In this document: one piece after another, positions 55,579 to 64,000 of the stretch
Numbering within the stretch: position 1 is the stretch's first letter
Layout of the letters: each line of letters starts with the position of its first letter
Assembly (NCBI GenBank): GCA_025617375.2
Contig: JAMYGW020000001.1
Span: 1,984,001 to 2,048,000 of the forward strand
DNA from: Acarospora socialis
Lineage: Eukaryota > Ascomycota > Lecanoromycetes > Acarosporales > Acarosporaceae
DNA: 64,000 nt
Direction of reading: 5' to 3'
The notes under the pieces: model-generated
Told to the model about the DNA's origin: nothing
Database searches by the model: none
What the model saw: the letters and a program-made list of their open reading frames with translations, nothing else
Translations under genes and position numbers: made by a program

Positions 55579-56615
55579 TTAACCACCCCAGCTTGTCTCC
55601 TTCGATCTCTTAATTGCAGCCTTCGTAGCTTCGTCGATGTCCTCCTTGGGTAGTCCCAGCAGCTCATTGATGGTCCCCTTGGTCTTCTCGAAGTTGCCAC
55701 AGTTGTCAGGGTAGAAGACCCGGGAATACATCATCCTAGCAAAGCCCATCCTATCTCCGCCTTGCATCGCCTTGATACCATTGGTGTAACGCTCATGGGA
55801 TGGTTCCTTGGTCACTTTCCAGTCGTCGATGCTGGTCTGCGTCACTCGCAGGACCGAGTCGAGCATGTCTTTCTGACTGACGGTGAAGGACGACACGTAG
55901 ACGTGCCCGTTCTTGAATCGCTCCAGGCATCGCTCTTTGTCATGGCCCTCCGGTTTGATAGGGAGGCTTAGCAGTCCAGCGACAGCACGACCAACTTGTG
56001 GCCAGGTAGTGGTATTGATCTTGGTCTCACCATCGTCAAACAAGGTGACTTCGCGTTTGGCGAAGTCGAACCCGTACGAAGCGCTAATTGCAAGACTCCA
56101 TTCATACCAGAAACCAGTGGAGACGGCGATGTAGGAACTCTTTCCTAGCTTCTTGATCTCTTCGCGAGCCTTTGGCATTTTCTGGAAGGGGAAAACGTCT
56201 TTGATCAGGGCCTCGTTGGCTGTGTCAGGAGACCACTCATTGGGGAGAACCCACGGGACATTCGCCTCTGCGGCAGCCTGGAGGAGCTTTGACTGTTGAT
56301 CCGCGGGTGCCATTGGGGCCATGGTGATCACCAGAGAATCTTGGCCTTGAACAGCCTCTATAAGCGACGACGGGTTGCCGTAGTCGACCTTCTTCACCTC
56401 TACACCTTCCGGCAGCGTGCTCTTGCTATCGGCTCGGGTGATAGCGGTGACCGTATGCTTGCCGGTTTTGAGCAAAGCCTCTGCTATGTATTTGCCGCTG
56501 TTACCACCAGCCTGCAATAAGTCAATTAGCACATGATGACAGCGAGAGACCAAGCTATCAGCTCTGGCAAACGCACCCCAACAACGGCGACCTTCTTAAT
56601 GTAGTTGGCAGCCAT
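55579..56615 (-). CDS. NmrA-like NAD(P)-binding reductase
   Basis: Atypical short-chain dehydrogenase of the NmrA/isoflavone-reductase group, either a redox enzyme or a redox-sensing regulator. Exons on the minus strand are 56615-56577 and 56511-55579 (323 aa); the junction rebuilds KKVAVVGAGGNSGKYIAEALLKTGKHTVTAITR, the GxxGxxG dinucleotide site. Further landmarks are GVEVKKVDYGNPSSLIEAVQGQDSLVITM, WVLPNEWSPD and the conserved TGFWYEWSL. The usual Ser-Tyr-Lys catalytic triad of classical SDRs is not seen. It sits between an FAD monooxygenase and a P450, as reductases in metabolite clusters often do. Five copies of an 8-bp repeat begin 18 bp upstream of the ATG. Confidence 0.87.
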
Positions 56616-56632
56616 TCTGATCAAAAATCCAG

Positions 56633-56676
56633 AAAGCCTGAAAGCCTGAAAGCCTGAAAGCCTGAAAGCCTGAAAG
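56633..56676. repeat. 8-bp microsatellite (AAAGCCTG)5
   Basis: Five perfect tandem copies of AAAGCCTG and a partial sixth. They lie in the 5' leader or core promoter of the NmrA-like gene, starting 18 bp upstream of its ATG. Confidence 0.9.
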
Positions 56677-57340
56677 TTGTGCTCTTTGGCGTTACGGGGC
56701 GCAAGTAGAGGTAAGGTCGTCGAGCGTGTGAAATGTAAAGCCTTTGCACCGCGATCTGGTGGCAGTCTTATGTTAAGAAGTAACCAGTAAGCAGATCTTT
56801 ATAGCGGGGAACTCAGATCTAAGATGATTCGTGTCTGCAAGCAATCTAAGGAGGTATATGGTCGGGGTTAAGCCCACACGGCGTTAACCTCCGGCGCCCG
56901 AAACTAAGGGTTACGCAGTGCCACGTGACTTCGGCGGCCGCATTATAGCCTTATAGCCTGAGAGGGAGCTGCCCCGCTACAACAAGGAGGTATACACAAT
57001 CAGCGCCTGGCTTCTCGCTCCGGACGTCATAGGAAGTGTCTACATCCTCTAACGTAACTGCCACGATTATTCATGATGAGTCCCGTGAAGATCTTACTGG
57101 GATCATTGTGCAAGCTGGGAATCCTATAATTGAATAACTCTTGGTCAAGGACGTAATGCATCTTACGGGTCCCGGCAGAAAGCACAGATGAACAACCGGA
57201 AAAGTGTCTAGAATTGCTGAAAGACCAGTCGGCTTTACCAGGGTGCACCTTCTATCTAGCCGTGATAATGTCCAGCCGCACCAGATCGATTAGAGATATG
57301 GACCATTACAGCACAGTGTATTGGTCTAGCGTTCTACTAC
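56677..57340. other. Upstream region of the NmrA-like gene
   Basis: About 660 bp between the microsatellite and the stop of the P450 gene. No gene seen. TTATAGCC occurs twice in tandem near 56943. A minus-strand frame at 57027-57248 has no recognisable content. Confidence 0.4.
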
Positions 57341-58983
57341 CTATAGTACGATCTCACAACGACGGCTGATAGGGTGTACGTTAAAGCGATCCTCAACCAC
57401 CATACTCTCTGGCGTAGTCGAGGCAGCCAGTCTTGCCCCGGGACATTCCCTGAAGAAAACGGCCGCCATAAGGCGAAGCTCCATCATGACGAGTTGGTAG
57501 CCGGCACAAATACGAGTGCCTGCGCTGAATGGCTGAAATGTAGGTGTCGATAAACTGGAGGATTGTGATGCGGACAACCAGCGAGTATGATCGAAGCTAC
57601 TGGCTATCAGTACTCGGAAGACCTTTCACCCAGAAAGCTATTACTCACGTCTCGGGATCGTTCCAGGCTTTTGGATTACGATGAAGCGAATATGCTTGAG
57701 TTGTCACGATAGTGCCTTGTGGAATGCGGTATCCACCGAGTGTTGCGCCACCTGGAGGGCAAGTCCGCTTCATTCCAGTCGGATTACCGCCGTGAAGCCG
57801 TAAGGTCTCGTTGATAACGGCACTGAGTATCGGCAACTTCTCACATGCAGTATCGGTAATCTCGCCAACTCCGGCTATTTCCTCTTCCAACTGCTTCTGC
57901 AACGTAGGTTGCTGCAGAACGCACCATATCAGGTATACCAGAGTAATGCCCACTGTTTCAGCCCCAGCAAGATGAAAGCCTGCGGCGTCGACAGCGATCT
58001 CTTCGTCGGTTAACTGTTTACCCTTCGCCTTTATAGTGTCATCTGATTTAGCGTCCTGACGGGCTCGTGCGAAGACCGTCTGAACCGGGCTACTCTTTCC
58101 GTCCGCTCTTGTCTGCTGTATGGCCTGTGGGCCATAAACACCATACTGCTTCTCGGCACATAAGGTGTCGGCCAGGGTTCGAGAAAAAGGAGAGAAGAGT
58201 CGACCAAGTAAGAATAATGGGAGGGAAAACTGTGCCCATGCAATCATCAAGTGGAGCGCGTCGGCAGTGAGCATTTTGTCGAGCGACTGCCCCTTCTCCA
58301 TCAAGCCAAAGCCTTCGCCGTATGTCAGCCTGCACATAACATCATTTCCGTACAGCATGCACCACTCGTGGATATCAACGGTGCCGCTGCTCCTTCCATC
58401 TCGCTTTATCCTGGATACAGCCAGCTGGGCGAGGTCGCGCACCGCGGGCTCCATGGTCTTCCTCAAACTTGCCTGGCTGAAGGCCTTCGCATAAAACCGT
58501 TGGCGAACATTATGTTCCTTCGGATCAAGTATGTTGAATATGTTGGGCACGGGTCCAGCTGGAATGTGCACCTTGAGAAAGCGAGAACCAACGCTGTGAA
58601 TCGCCCACGATGCTGTAGGATCGCGAACGATGACCTCGTTTGGAGCAATACGTACGAAGTCGCCATACTGCTGATGCAACCCTTGCACGTAGTGGCAACG
58701 TTGACCCCTCAGGATTGCCAGTTTTAGACCCAACCCTGTCAAGCGGGCGTGCCATGGTCCAGGAAGACTGTTTAGCGACGTGAAGTAGGCTCGGCGAGCT
58801 CTCTTGACAAGAGTCAGCAAACCGCCATATCCTATCTATCACAAAACTGACATAGACCAACTGATATAGCACCCAAGCACCGAATAAGATAAGTGTAATT
58901 GCACCAGCTGTTGACCCGCGTCCAAAGACTACCAACAAAACATTAGATGTGTTGGCCAGAAAGGTAGGCATGATCCCAGACAT
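57341..58983 (-). CDS. Cytochrome P450 monooxygenase
   Basis: Microsomal heme-thiolate monooxygenase. Exons on the minus strand are 58983-58858, 58802-57649 and 57599-57341 (512 aa, normal length). The N-terminal anchor is AGAITLILFGAWVLYQL, followed by SLPGPWHARLTGL. The I-helix reads AGFHLAGAETVGITLVYLIW with the AGxET oxygen-activation motif. The K-helix is INETLRLHGGNP (ExxR). The heme loop is FQPFSAGTRICAGYQL (FxxGxRxCxG with the cysteine ligand). The first intron has donor GTCTAT and acceptor AAG around a CTGAC branch; it is less canonical but the only one that removes a non-P450 stretch. Substrate unknown. The neighbouring cupin, methyltransferase and second P450 suggest a biosynthetic cluster. 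Confidence 0.93.
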
Positions 58984-59549
58984 TGTTGGGGTTCGACAAC
59001 ATAGAAATCAAAGGCACCCAATTGAAAAACTGGCGATAAACGAAGTGTATGGTGTGAAACTGCCGAATGTCAGGCTTGTATTGAGAATATTAAAAGCCTT
59101 TGTTTCCCACTACAGCGCTAGCAGAATCTTTGCTGCCTCTGTACACTGCTACGGATCTCGGAAGCCGAAGACCAAAAGGTCAAAATGGGAGTCATCGGCA
59201 ATGCCTCCTCCGGGATCTGGGTTGGGGAACGAGGTTCTTTCCTGTGGCTTCCACCAATGCACACAGCTGTGATGCTGGACCTCACAAGCCGAACTCACAC
59301 GCACCACCGGCCACGCTCATTGGCGCCGGACTCTAACTCGATATTGAGGACCTGAGATGTATAATGGATTTGGATTCGGATTCCTCAAACTGTCTGGCTT
59401 CGCAACCTGTGGAGTGCTTCTTGCCATGCACCCAATCTTTCTGCCTTTCCATACACTATCATCAGCATTCAAACAAGCCCTAAGCGCTGTAACTGCTTGT
59501 ATCGTGGCCATCCTGTGGATTCCTGCCGAACACTTTATCCTTTGATGAG
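58984..59549. other. Divergent region between P450 and cupin genes
   Basis: Holds promoters of both genes. A plus-strand frame at 59357-59545 starts with ATG and would encode 62 residues with two hydrophobic segments (FATCGVLLAMHPIFLPF and AVTACIVAILWI). An opposing frame of 100 codons overlaps it. Neither has a recognisable family, so neither is called as a gene. Confidence 0.4.
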
Positions 59550-60268
59550 ATGGACAGAGGAGCGAAAGAGTATGCAAAGACTCTGCATATTGGACATGCG
59601 TCACCAGACAAGATCCCATGGCGGCAACTTGGGCAATGTAGGTGATCGCGAGGCCGCCTTATCAGGCATCCCCTGACAGCGCGACAGACTTGTATCGGAT
59701 CTTGGAGGATGGCTCACAGACGCAATACCGTCTCTCCATCATCGAGAGCTTGCTGCCGCCCCGAAGCGCGGGTCCGGTGTTCCACTTCCACGAAATGCAC
59801 GACGAAGGGTTCTATATCACCGTACGTTCCCTCCCTGGAACTTCTAATCCGGGCGAAGTGCACTGACCGGGTCCGCAGAAAGGCAAGGTCCGCTTCCACT
59901 CCCCCGGCCGCGCTTCCGTCGATGCCAAAGCCGGAGAGCTGGTCACGGTTCCCATTCGACTTCCGCACAAATTCAGCAACCCGTTCGATGAAGAAGCCGT
60001 CTTCATCAACACCATTACACCCGGGTTTTTCGTGCGGTACTTTGAGTACCTTGAGGAGTTGATCGGTGACAGGGTGGTTTTGACGCCTGATGTTAATATG
60101 GCCGCGTTGAAGCGGTTTGCGACCGTTCCGTTGGGGGATGACGTTGTGAAGATGTTGGAGGCAGAGGGTAACAATGACGTCAGAGATGGCGAGCAGGTGA
60201 AGGCAGTGGAGGCAGATGGTAGCAATGGATACCTGAATGGTGATTCGTTGACTGAAAAGGTCATGTAG
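59550..60268 (+). CDS. Cupin-domain protein
   Basis: Single-domain cupin of the conserved beta-barrel type, often found in fungal secondary-metabolite clusters as an isomerase, cyclase or of unknown role. The reliable exons are 59653-59821 and 59879-60268. Motif 1 reads PVFHFHEMHDEGFYITKGKVRFH, with the metal-binding His/His/Glu pattern. Motif 2 reads GELVTVPIRLPHKFSNPFDEEAVFINT. The C-terminal ~60 residues (from TVPLG) are variable and acidic. The start is uncertain: the frame at 59642 has a stop just upstream and no ATG. The best solution is a 20-nt first exon, 59550-59569, ending at a good GTATGC donor and joining MDRGAKE to PPYQASPDSATDLYRIL, with AG at 59651-59652. That makes 192 aa. Confidence 0.78.
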
Positions 60269-61119
60269 CTGGAGGTGGAGGGTGCCAACGGGGCCAAGAA
60301 TGAAAATACCGTGCTTTAGAAGATGGTTCCTCTTTACTCCGTAAATCAACATATGATTGTTGCCACCAAGTGGTCTTGATAGATCAGTCCAGATGATACA
60401 GTCTACAGGCTGTTTGGTAAGAAACAAGACTTATAATAGACCGTGGAAATTGAAAATACAGTGTAAAATCAAATCCGCATACTCATAGGATTAGTAAAGA
60501 GCAAAATTAGGTCAGATTAAACGGTTTAGGAGGTCGGAAATCTAATACCCAAACAGAAATTACTGGACTTATTTAGACCTGATGAATTATCCGATCAACC
60601 AACCTGATAGTTTCTACTGAAGCATTGTCTTTCACATACAACCACAGATCCAAGGAACTGGCTATTCCGTCTGCTTTGGCACACATAAGCATGGGTGACC
60701 ACCAGCGATTACCAGCTGTTATATGTCTTGTGCCTTTTAGCTCCATGGGTTGAATCCTTGGAACCATCACAAGGTATGAATCGCTACCATAAGTTCTCTC
60801 ATAATGTGTTCGACAAAGCAGTGCCCATTGTTTGGCATTCTCCATCACTATGTACAATCACACCAATGTCCTGGACCAAGACGTACATCACATCTTTGAC
60901 GGAACAGCAGAACGTGCTGGACTTACTGGAGTTGAATGTGACTCTTCTGCCGAGGACTATACTTATCCACTCGCTGATACAAAGGTGTGATGGGACGATG
61001 TATTCAACAGCATCGACTTGAGGACTGCTAAGAACGCTACAACAGGGCCTTTAGGGGGATAGCCTTCTAATTCACCACTCCTTCCACCTGCACCATCCAA
61101 TGCCAACGGATCGAAAAAC
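60269..61119. other. Convergent region between cupin and methyltransferase genes
   Basis: 850 bp between two stops. AT-rich from 60400 to 60580. No gene seen; a minus-strand frame at 60573-60857 and a plus-strand frame at 60695-61021 have no recognisable content. Confidence 0.45.
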
Positions 61120-62048
61120 TTAAGCCTCTGCACCCTTCTTGACTCCTGAATACCAGTACAGTACCCCAAACAGAGGAATCACCAATTGCTCTCCACTCCT
61201 GAATTCCCACCCATTGAGATCGAGGCCGGGCTGGCGGTGTATGAGGTCAAACGTCTCATTTGATGTGCGGCCCCGGGTGCACGAGACGTAGCCATCGACA
61301 GCGTAGAACAGTGGCACGATTGGAAGCAGATAGGTGAAGAAGAGGTGTAAAGGAGACCACCAGAAGTCAAACAGCGTTGTAACCAGAGGCGACAGAACGA
61401 CGAGGGTTGTGTTCAACAGCGAGGGGAGCGTGCGATGGGTCATTTCGAAGATGCTACGAGTCTGTGAGCGAAGAGGCCATGCCCGACGGTCGAGAATGAC
61501 CTCGAGTATCTGTGGATTTACATGAAAGCATCCGCCGACTCCACCGCACTCCGCAGCACCTTCTCGCCCGCCGCATCGTCGAAATGATGAAAGCACAGAT
61601 TGAAAAGCCGGCATTCTTTCCGCCCAGGCCCGGCCAATCTGATGGCCTTCGTCGCATCTATCGGCTTCTCGATATACGAGATGTTCTTACTACGACTCGC
61701 AATCGCCCGCCACGCGTTGAGATCCGGCCACAGATCCGTCAGCACGAAGCGCACGGGGGCGTGTCCGTGCGCTTGAAGCCTCTCGTTCACCGTTTCCTCG
61801 AGCAGGGGCGTGGGCCCTCCCGCACCGGCACATGAGTCGACGAAGGTATACTTGGACGCCTCGTCGGGGCCGCCCACAGTTCGGAGGAGAATCTCGGCGG
61901 CTTGTTGTGCTGGCGAGCCCTTCTTGCTGAGTGCAGTCCCCCACATTCTGGCGAGGGCGAGGTGGGAATGCTCGCGGAGCCAGCTGGGGCACCATGGCTG
62001 GTCCTCGATCTCGGCGAGATGTAGGCGGGGAAACAGTACCCACGACAT
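61120..62048 (-). CDS. SAM-dependent methyltransferase-like fungal protein with membrane-associated C-terminus
   Basis: Exons on the minus strand are 62048-61522 and 61453-61120 (286 aa); donor GTAAAT and TAG acceptor join ESADAF(I) to IFEMTHRTLPSLL. The N-terminal part has a Rossmann-type SAM site, TFVDSCAGAGGPTP (motif I), followed by VRFVLTDLWPDLNAW (motif II) and FNLCFHHFDDAAGEKVLRSAVESADAF. The C-terminal ~110 residues contain two or three hydrophobic helices (LLNTTLVVLSPLVTTLFDFWW, LHLFFTYLLPIVPLFYAVDG) and end ...GVLYWYSGVKKG. I recognise this as a common fungal family of unknown substrate. The hydrophobic tail suggests ER-membrane association. It lies between a cupin and a P450. Confidence 0.82.
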
Positions 62049-62680
62049 GGTTGGTACTGGCGTAACGCACCCTCTGCTGGAGTGGATGTGGTGTTCAAGT
62101 TGTTTCAGACAACGAAACTAATGAATGCGTCTCAGATTTAGTAGCGAGATTGTCTGTTTGTAATAGACTCAGGTCTTGTGAGCCGTATCTACTTGCAATG
62201 CGGGCTTTCAGACAGTCCCACAACCTGCCTAAGGCTGTCTTGCTCTTCGGGGCCCGAGATATATAAGCTGATATCCTATCCGTCGGATATTTGACATGCT
62301 ACCTCATTCGCCTGACCACATCTTGCCCGAACTTAGCGGCTGACATGAGCTGTTGATTAATCTGAACCCAGTGACGCTATAGTGAGCAGCTCGTAGTCTA
62401 CTCCTTCAACCATGAGTTTAGCATGGGATGGCTTGCTCGAATCCACTATTAATAATTGGCTAGTACGTTAGGTTTAGCTCTTAGGGTAAGGAGCGTAAGG
62501 TACTCGACACACTAAAAGCAAATATTCGTGAATTGTGGCTTTCACTTTACGACCTCTATATGCAGCGCCTTCAACTGATTGACAAGAACCCGAGTCGCTC
62601 ATACTCCTGGAGAATCGTGAGAGATATCTTAGGGGTTAAGGCGTCTTCGTGACGATACATAAGCTGTGCTGGCGATACTC
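62049..62680. other. Region between methyltransferase and right-hand P450
   Basis: 632 bp upstream of the methyltransferase start and downstream of the P450 stop. No gene seen. A frame at 62571-62762 on the minus strand overlaps the P450 end in another phase and is a shadow. Confidence 0.45.
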
Positions 62681-64000
62681 TCAATCTCGTGCCACTGGAG
62701 ACAGCCTGCACATAAGCGGGCCCTTCTCCCAAAACCCATGCACAGTTTGTCGGCTTTGCCAATCCGTCTGTGGCTCGGCCAACTCCAGATCAAAGCGAAA
62801 GAGCAGCCTCGCGATAATGAGCCGTAACTCTGCCTTCGCCAGATTCTTGCCAAGGCAGTTTCGTGGGCCGAACGAGAACGCCTGCATGCAAGCTCGATTG
62901 TCCTGATCAAACGGCGCAGCATCGCAGACGCCTGAAAGCCAGCGCTCGGGCAGGAAACTGTTTGGGCGGTAGAAGTTCTGGGGATGATGGTAGCAGGAGA
63001 AGTGATTGATACCTACAGTGGTGCCTTCTGGTACAGAGTAGCCGTCAATAATCTCGCCACCGGCTGGGACGCACCGTGGAAGAGTGATGGCGACAGGCGG
63101 ATAGAGGCGCAGTGTTTCCGACATGACAGCCTCCAAGTACTCCAGATTGTAGCTGTTGGCAAGAGTGATTTCTTGCTCGGACATGTATTTCCCGCGAATC
63201 TCACCGACCAGTCTGGCATAAACTTGAGGGTGGCTTAAGATGAAGAAAGTAGCACCAGAAAGCAGCGTTGCGGTGGACTCGGAGCCGGCGATATTGAGCG
63301 AGAACGCATTGACGTTAATCTCAGCCGGAGACATGCCTTTTTCGTCATTGGCCGCGAGTATGTAGTGTAGGAAGTCCTTGCGGTCAGTCTCGAGCTGCAC
63401 TCGGCGCTGAACCCGAGCCATTGCCCACTTCATATTCTCAATACGTTTTCCAGCGACATGCTTTGGCATGAAATATTGGCGCAAGCCCATGAGGCCCCAG
63501 TATTTCCACATTTGGGTAAATGTCAACTCCGTAGCCATGGCTTTAATGGCTCCCACGAAAGGAACATAGTCGCCTATGTCAAGACATCCGAAGTTCTCGC
63601 CAAAGGACATATCACCAATTAGATCAAACGCTGCACTGCCGTCATTAGCCACTTGATAGCGAGCTGTTAGCCTTGGAAGACTTGCTTGTAAAGTTGTACC
63701 ATGCTACCATATTCAAGGGGCCAGAGGAGGATCGCATCGAGAGCTGACGCAGAAGCTTGTCGATATACAGCTGTAGTATTGACTCTTGCTCTCGCAGCGC
63801 CTTTTCGGAGAAGGCGTGGGAGAGAAGCCGCCTTTGGCGAACATGCGTCTCGCGATCGGCTACAAGGATATCTAGCATGGAAGAGTCAATGGAACGCGCT
63901 CTTCGTCGCTCACTTGTTCACTTTAGATAGGTGTAGAGCTACTCACTCTGTGCACCAGTGGGAGTGTGCAGGGAGAACACCGGATCTTTGCTCATCTCGG
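62681..64000 (-). CDS. Cytochrome P450 monooxygenase, 5' end outside window
   Basis: Second P450 of the cluster; the N-terminus lies beyond position 64000. Visible exons on the minus strand are 64000-63947 (partial), 63871-63682 and 63635-62681, giving ~399 residues with consistent phases. It begins near MSKDPVFSLHTPTGAQ, then NILVADRETHVRQRRLLSHAFSEKALREQE (C-helix WxxxR region, with His replacing Trp as in trichothecene-type P450s). The exons continue AAFDLIGDMSFGENFGCL. The I-helix is NAFSLNIAGSESTATLLSGATF (AGSEST), the K-helix is MSETLRLYPPVA (ExxR) and the heme loop is FSFGPRNCLGKNLA. The middle intron is 46 nt with a CTAAT branch. The whole resembles the isotrichodermin C-15 hydroxylase-like group; substrate unknown. 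Confidence 0.92.

Noticed and set aside
62571-62762. 63-codon minus-strand frame at the end of the right-hand P450
   Set aside because: Out of phase with the P450, whose normal C-terminus ends at 62681.

Overview
The window reads as nuclear DNA of a filamentous ascomycete, most likely a Dothideomycete (the class is an inference from protein style and gene structure; no marker gene is present). Genes lie on both strands at roughly one per 2.5 kb. Introns are short (about 45-120 nt, GT..AG, often with a CTGAC/CTAAC-like branch site). The proteins are eukaryotic and fungal: SRP9/21, RNR2, an OAC1-type carrier, COMPASS Swd2, Lsm3, Rad5, GPI12 and an NDUFAF6-like factor. No tRNA, rRNA or CRISPR was found. 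I rebuilt 26 protein-coding genes by hand, choosing splice sites that keep the reading frame and join conserved motifs.

Layout. 0.3-11 kb holds a compact housekeeping block: SRP9/21 (+), RNR2 (-), an OAC1-like mitochondrial carrier (-), Swd2 (+) and a WDR44-type WD40 protein (-). 11-14 kb has no recognisable gene and contains an inverted-repeat element. 14-27 kb carries a small unrecognised nuclear-type protein (+), an OHCU decarboxylase of purine catabolism (-), a 1,114-residue ADF-H protein with a PH-like tail (+), a GTPBP1-type GTPase (-), LSM3 (-) and a PPR-like mitochondrial protein (+). 27-30.5 kb is gene-poor. 30.5-49.3 kb holds an LDB19-type arrestin with two PPxY motifs (+), a membrane protein (-), GPI12 (+), an unrecognised coiled-coil protein (-), a Gly/Ser-rich repeat protein (+) followed by a degenerate tandem-repeat array, RAD5 (-) and an NDUFAF6-like factor (+). 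50.6-51.7 kb encodes a small secreted, single-pass membrane protein.

From about 53 kb to the right edge the content turns accessory. There is an FAD monooxygenase with an apparent one-base frameshift, an NmrA-like reductase, a cytochrome P450, a cupin, a SAM methyltransferase and a second P450 that runs off the window. This is the tailoring-enzyme set of a secondary-metabolite cluster. No backbone synthase is visible, so it would have to lie to the right.

Several divergent pairs share short promoters (LSM3/PPR 142 bp, DUF7719-like/GPI12 308 bp, RAD5/NDUFAF6-like 347 bp, carrier/SWD2 403 bp). The two DNA-synthesis genes, RNR2 and RAD5, both have ACGCG-core motifs of the MBF type near their starts.
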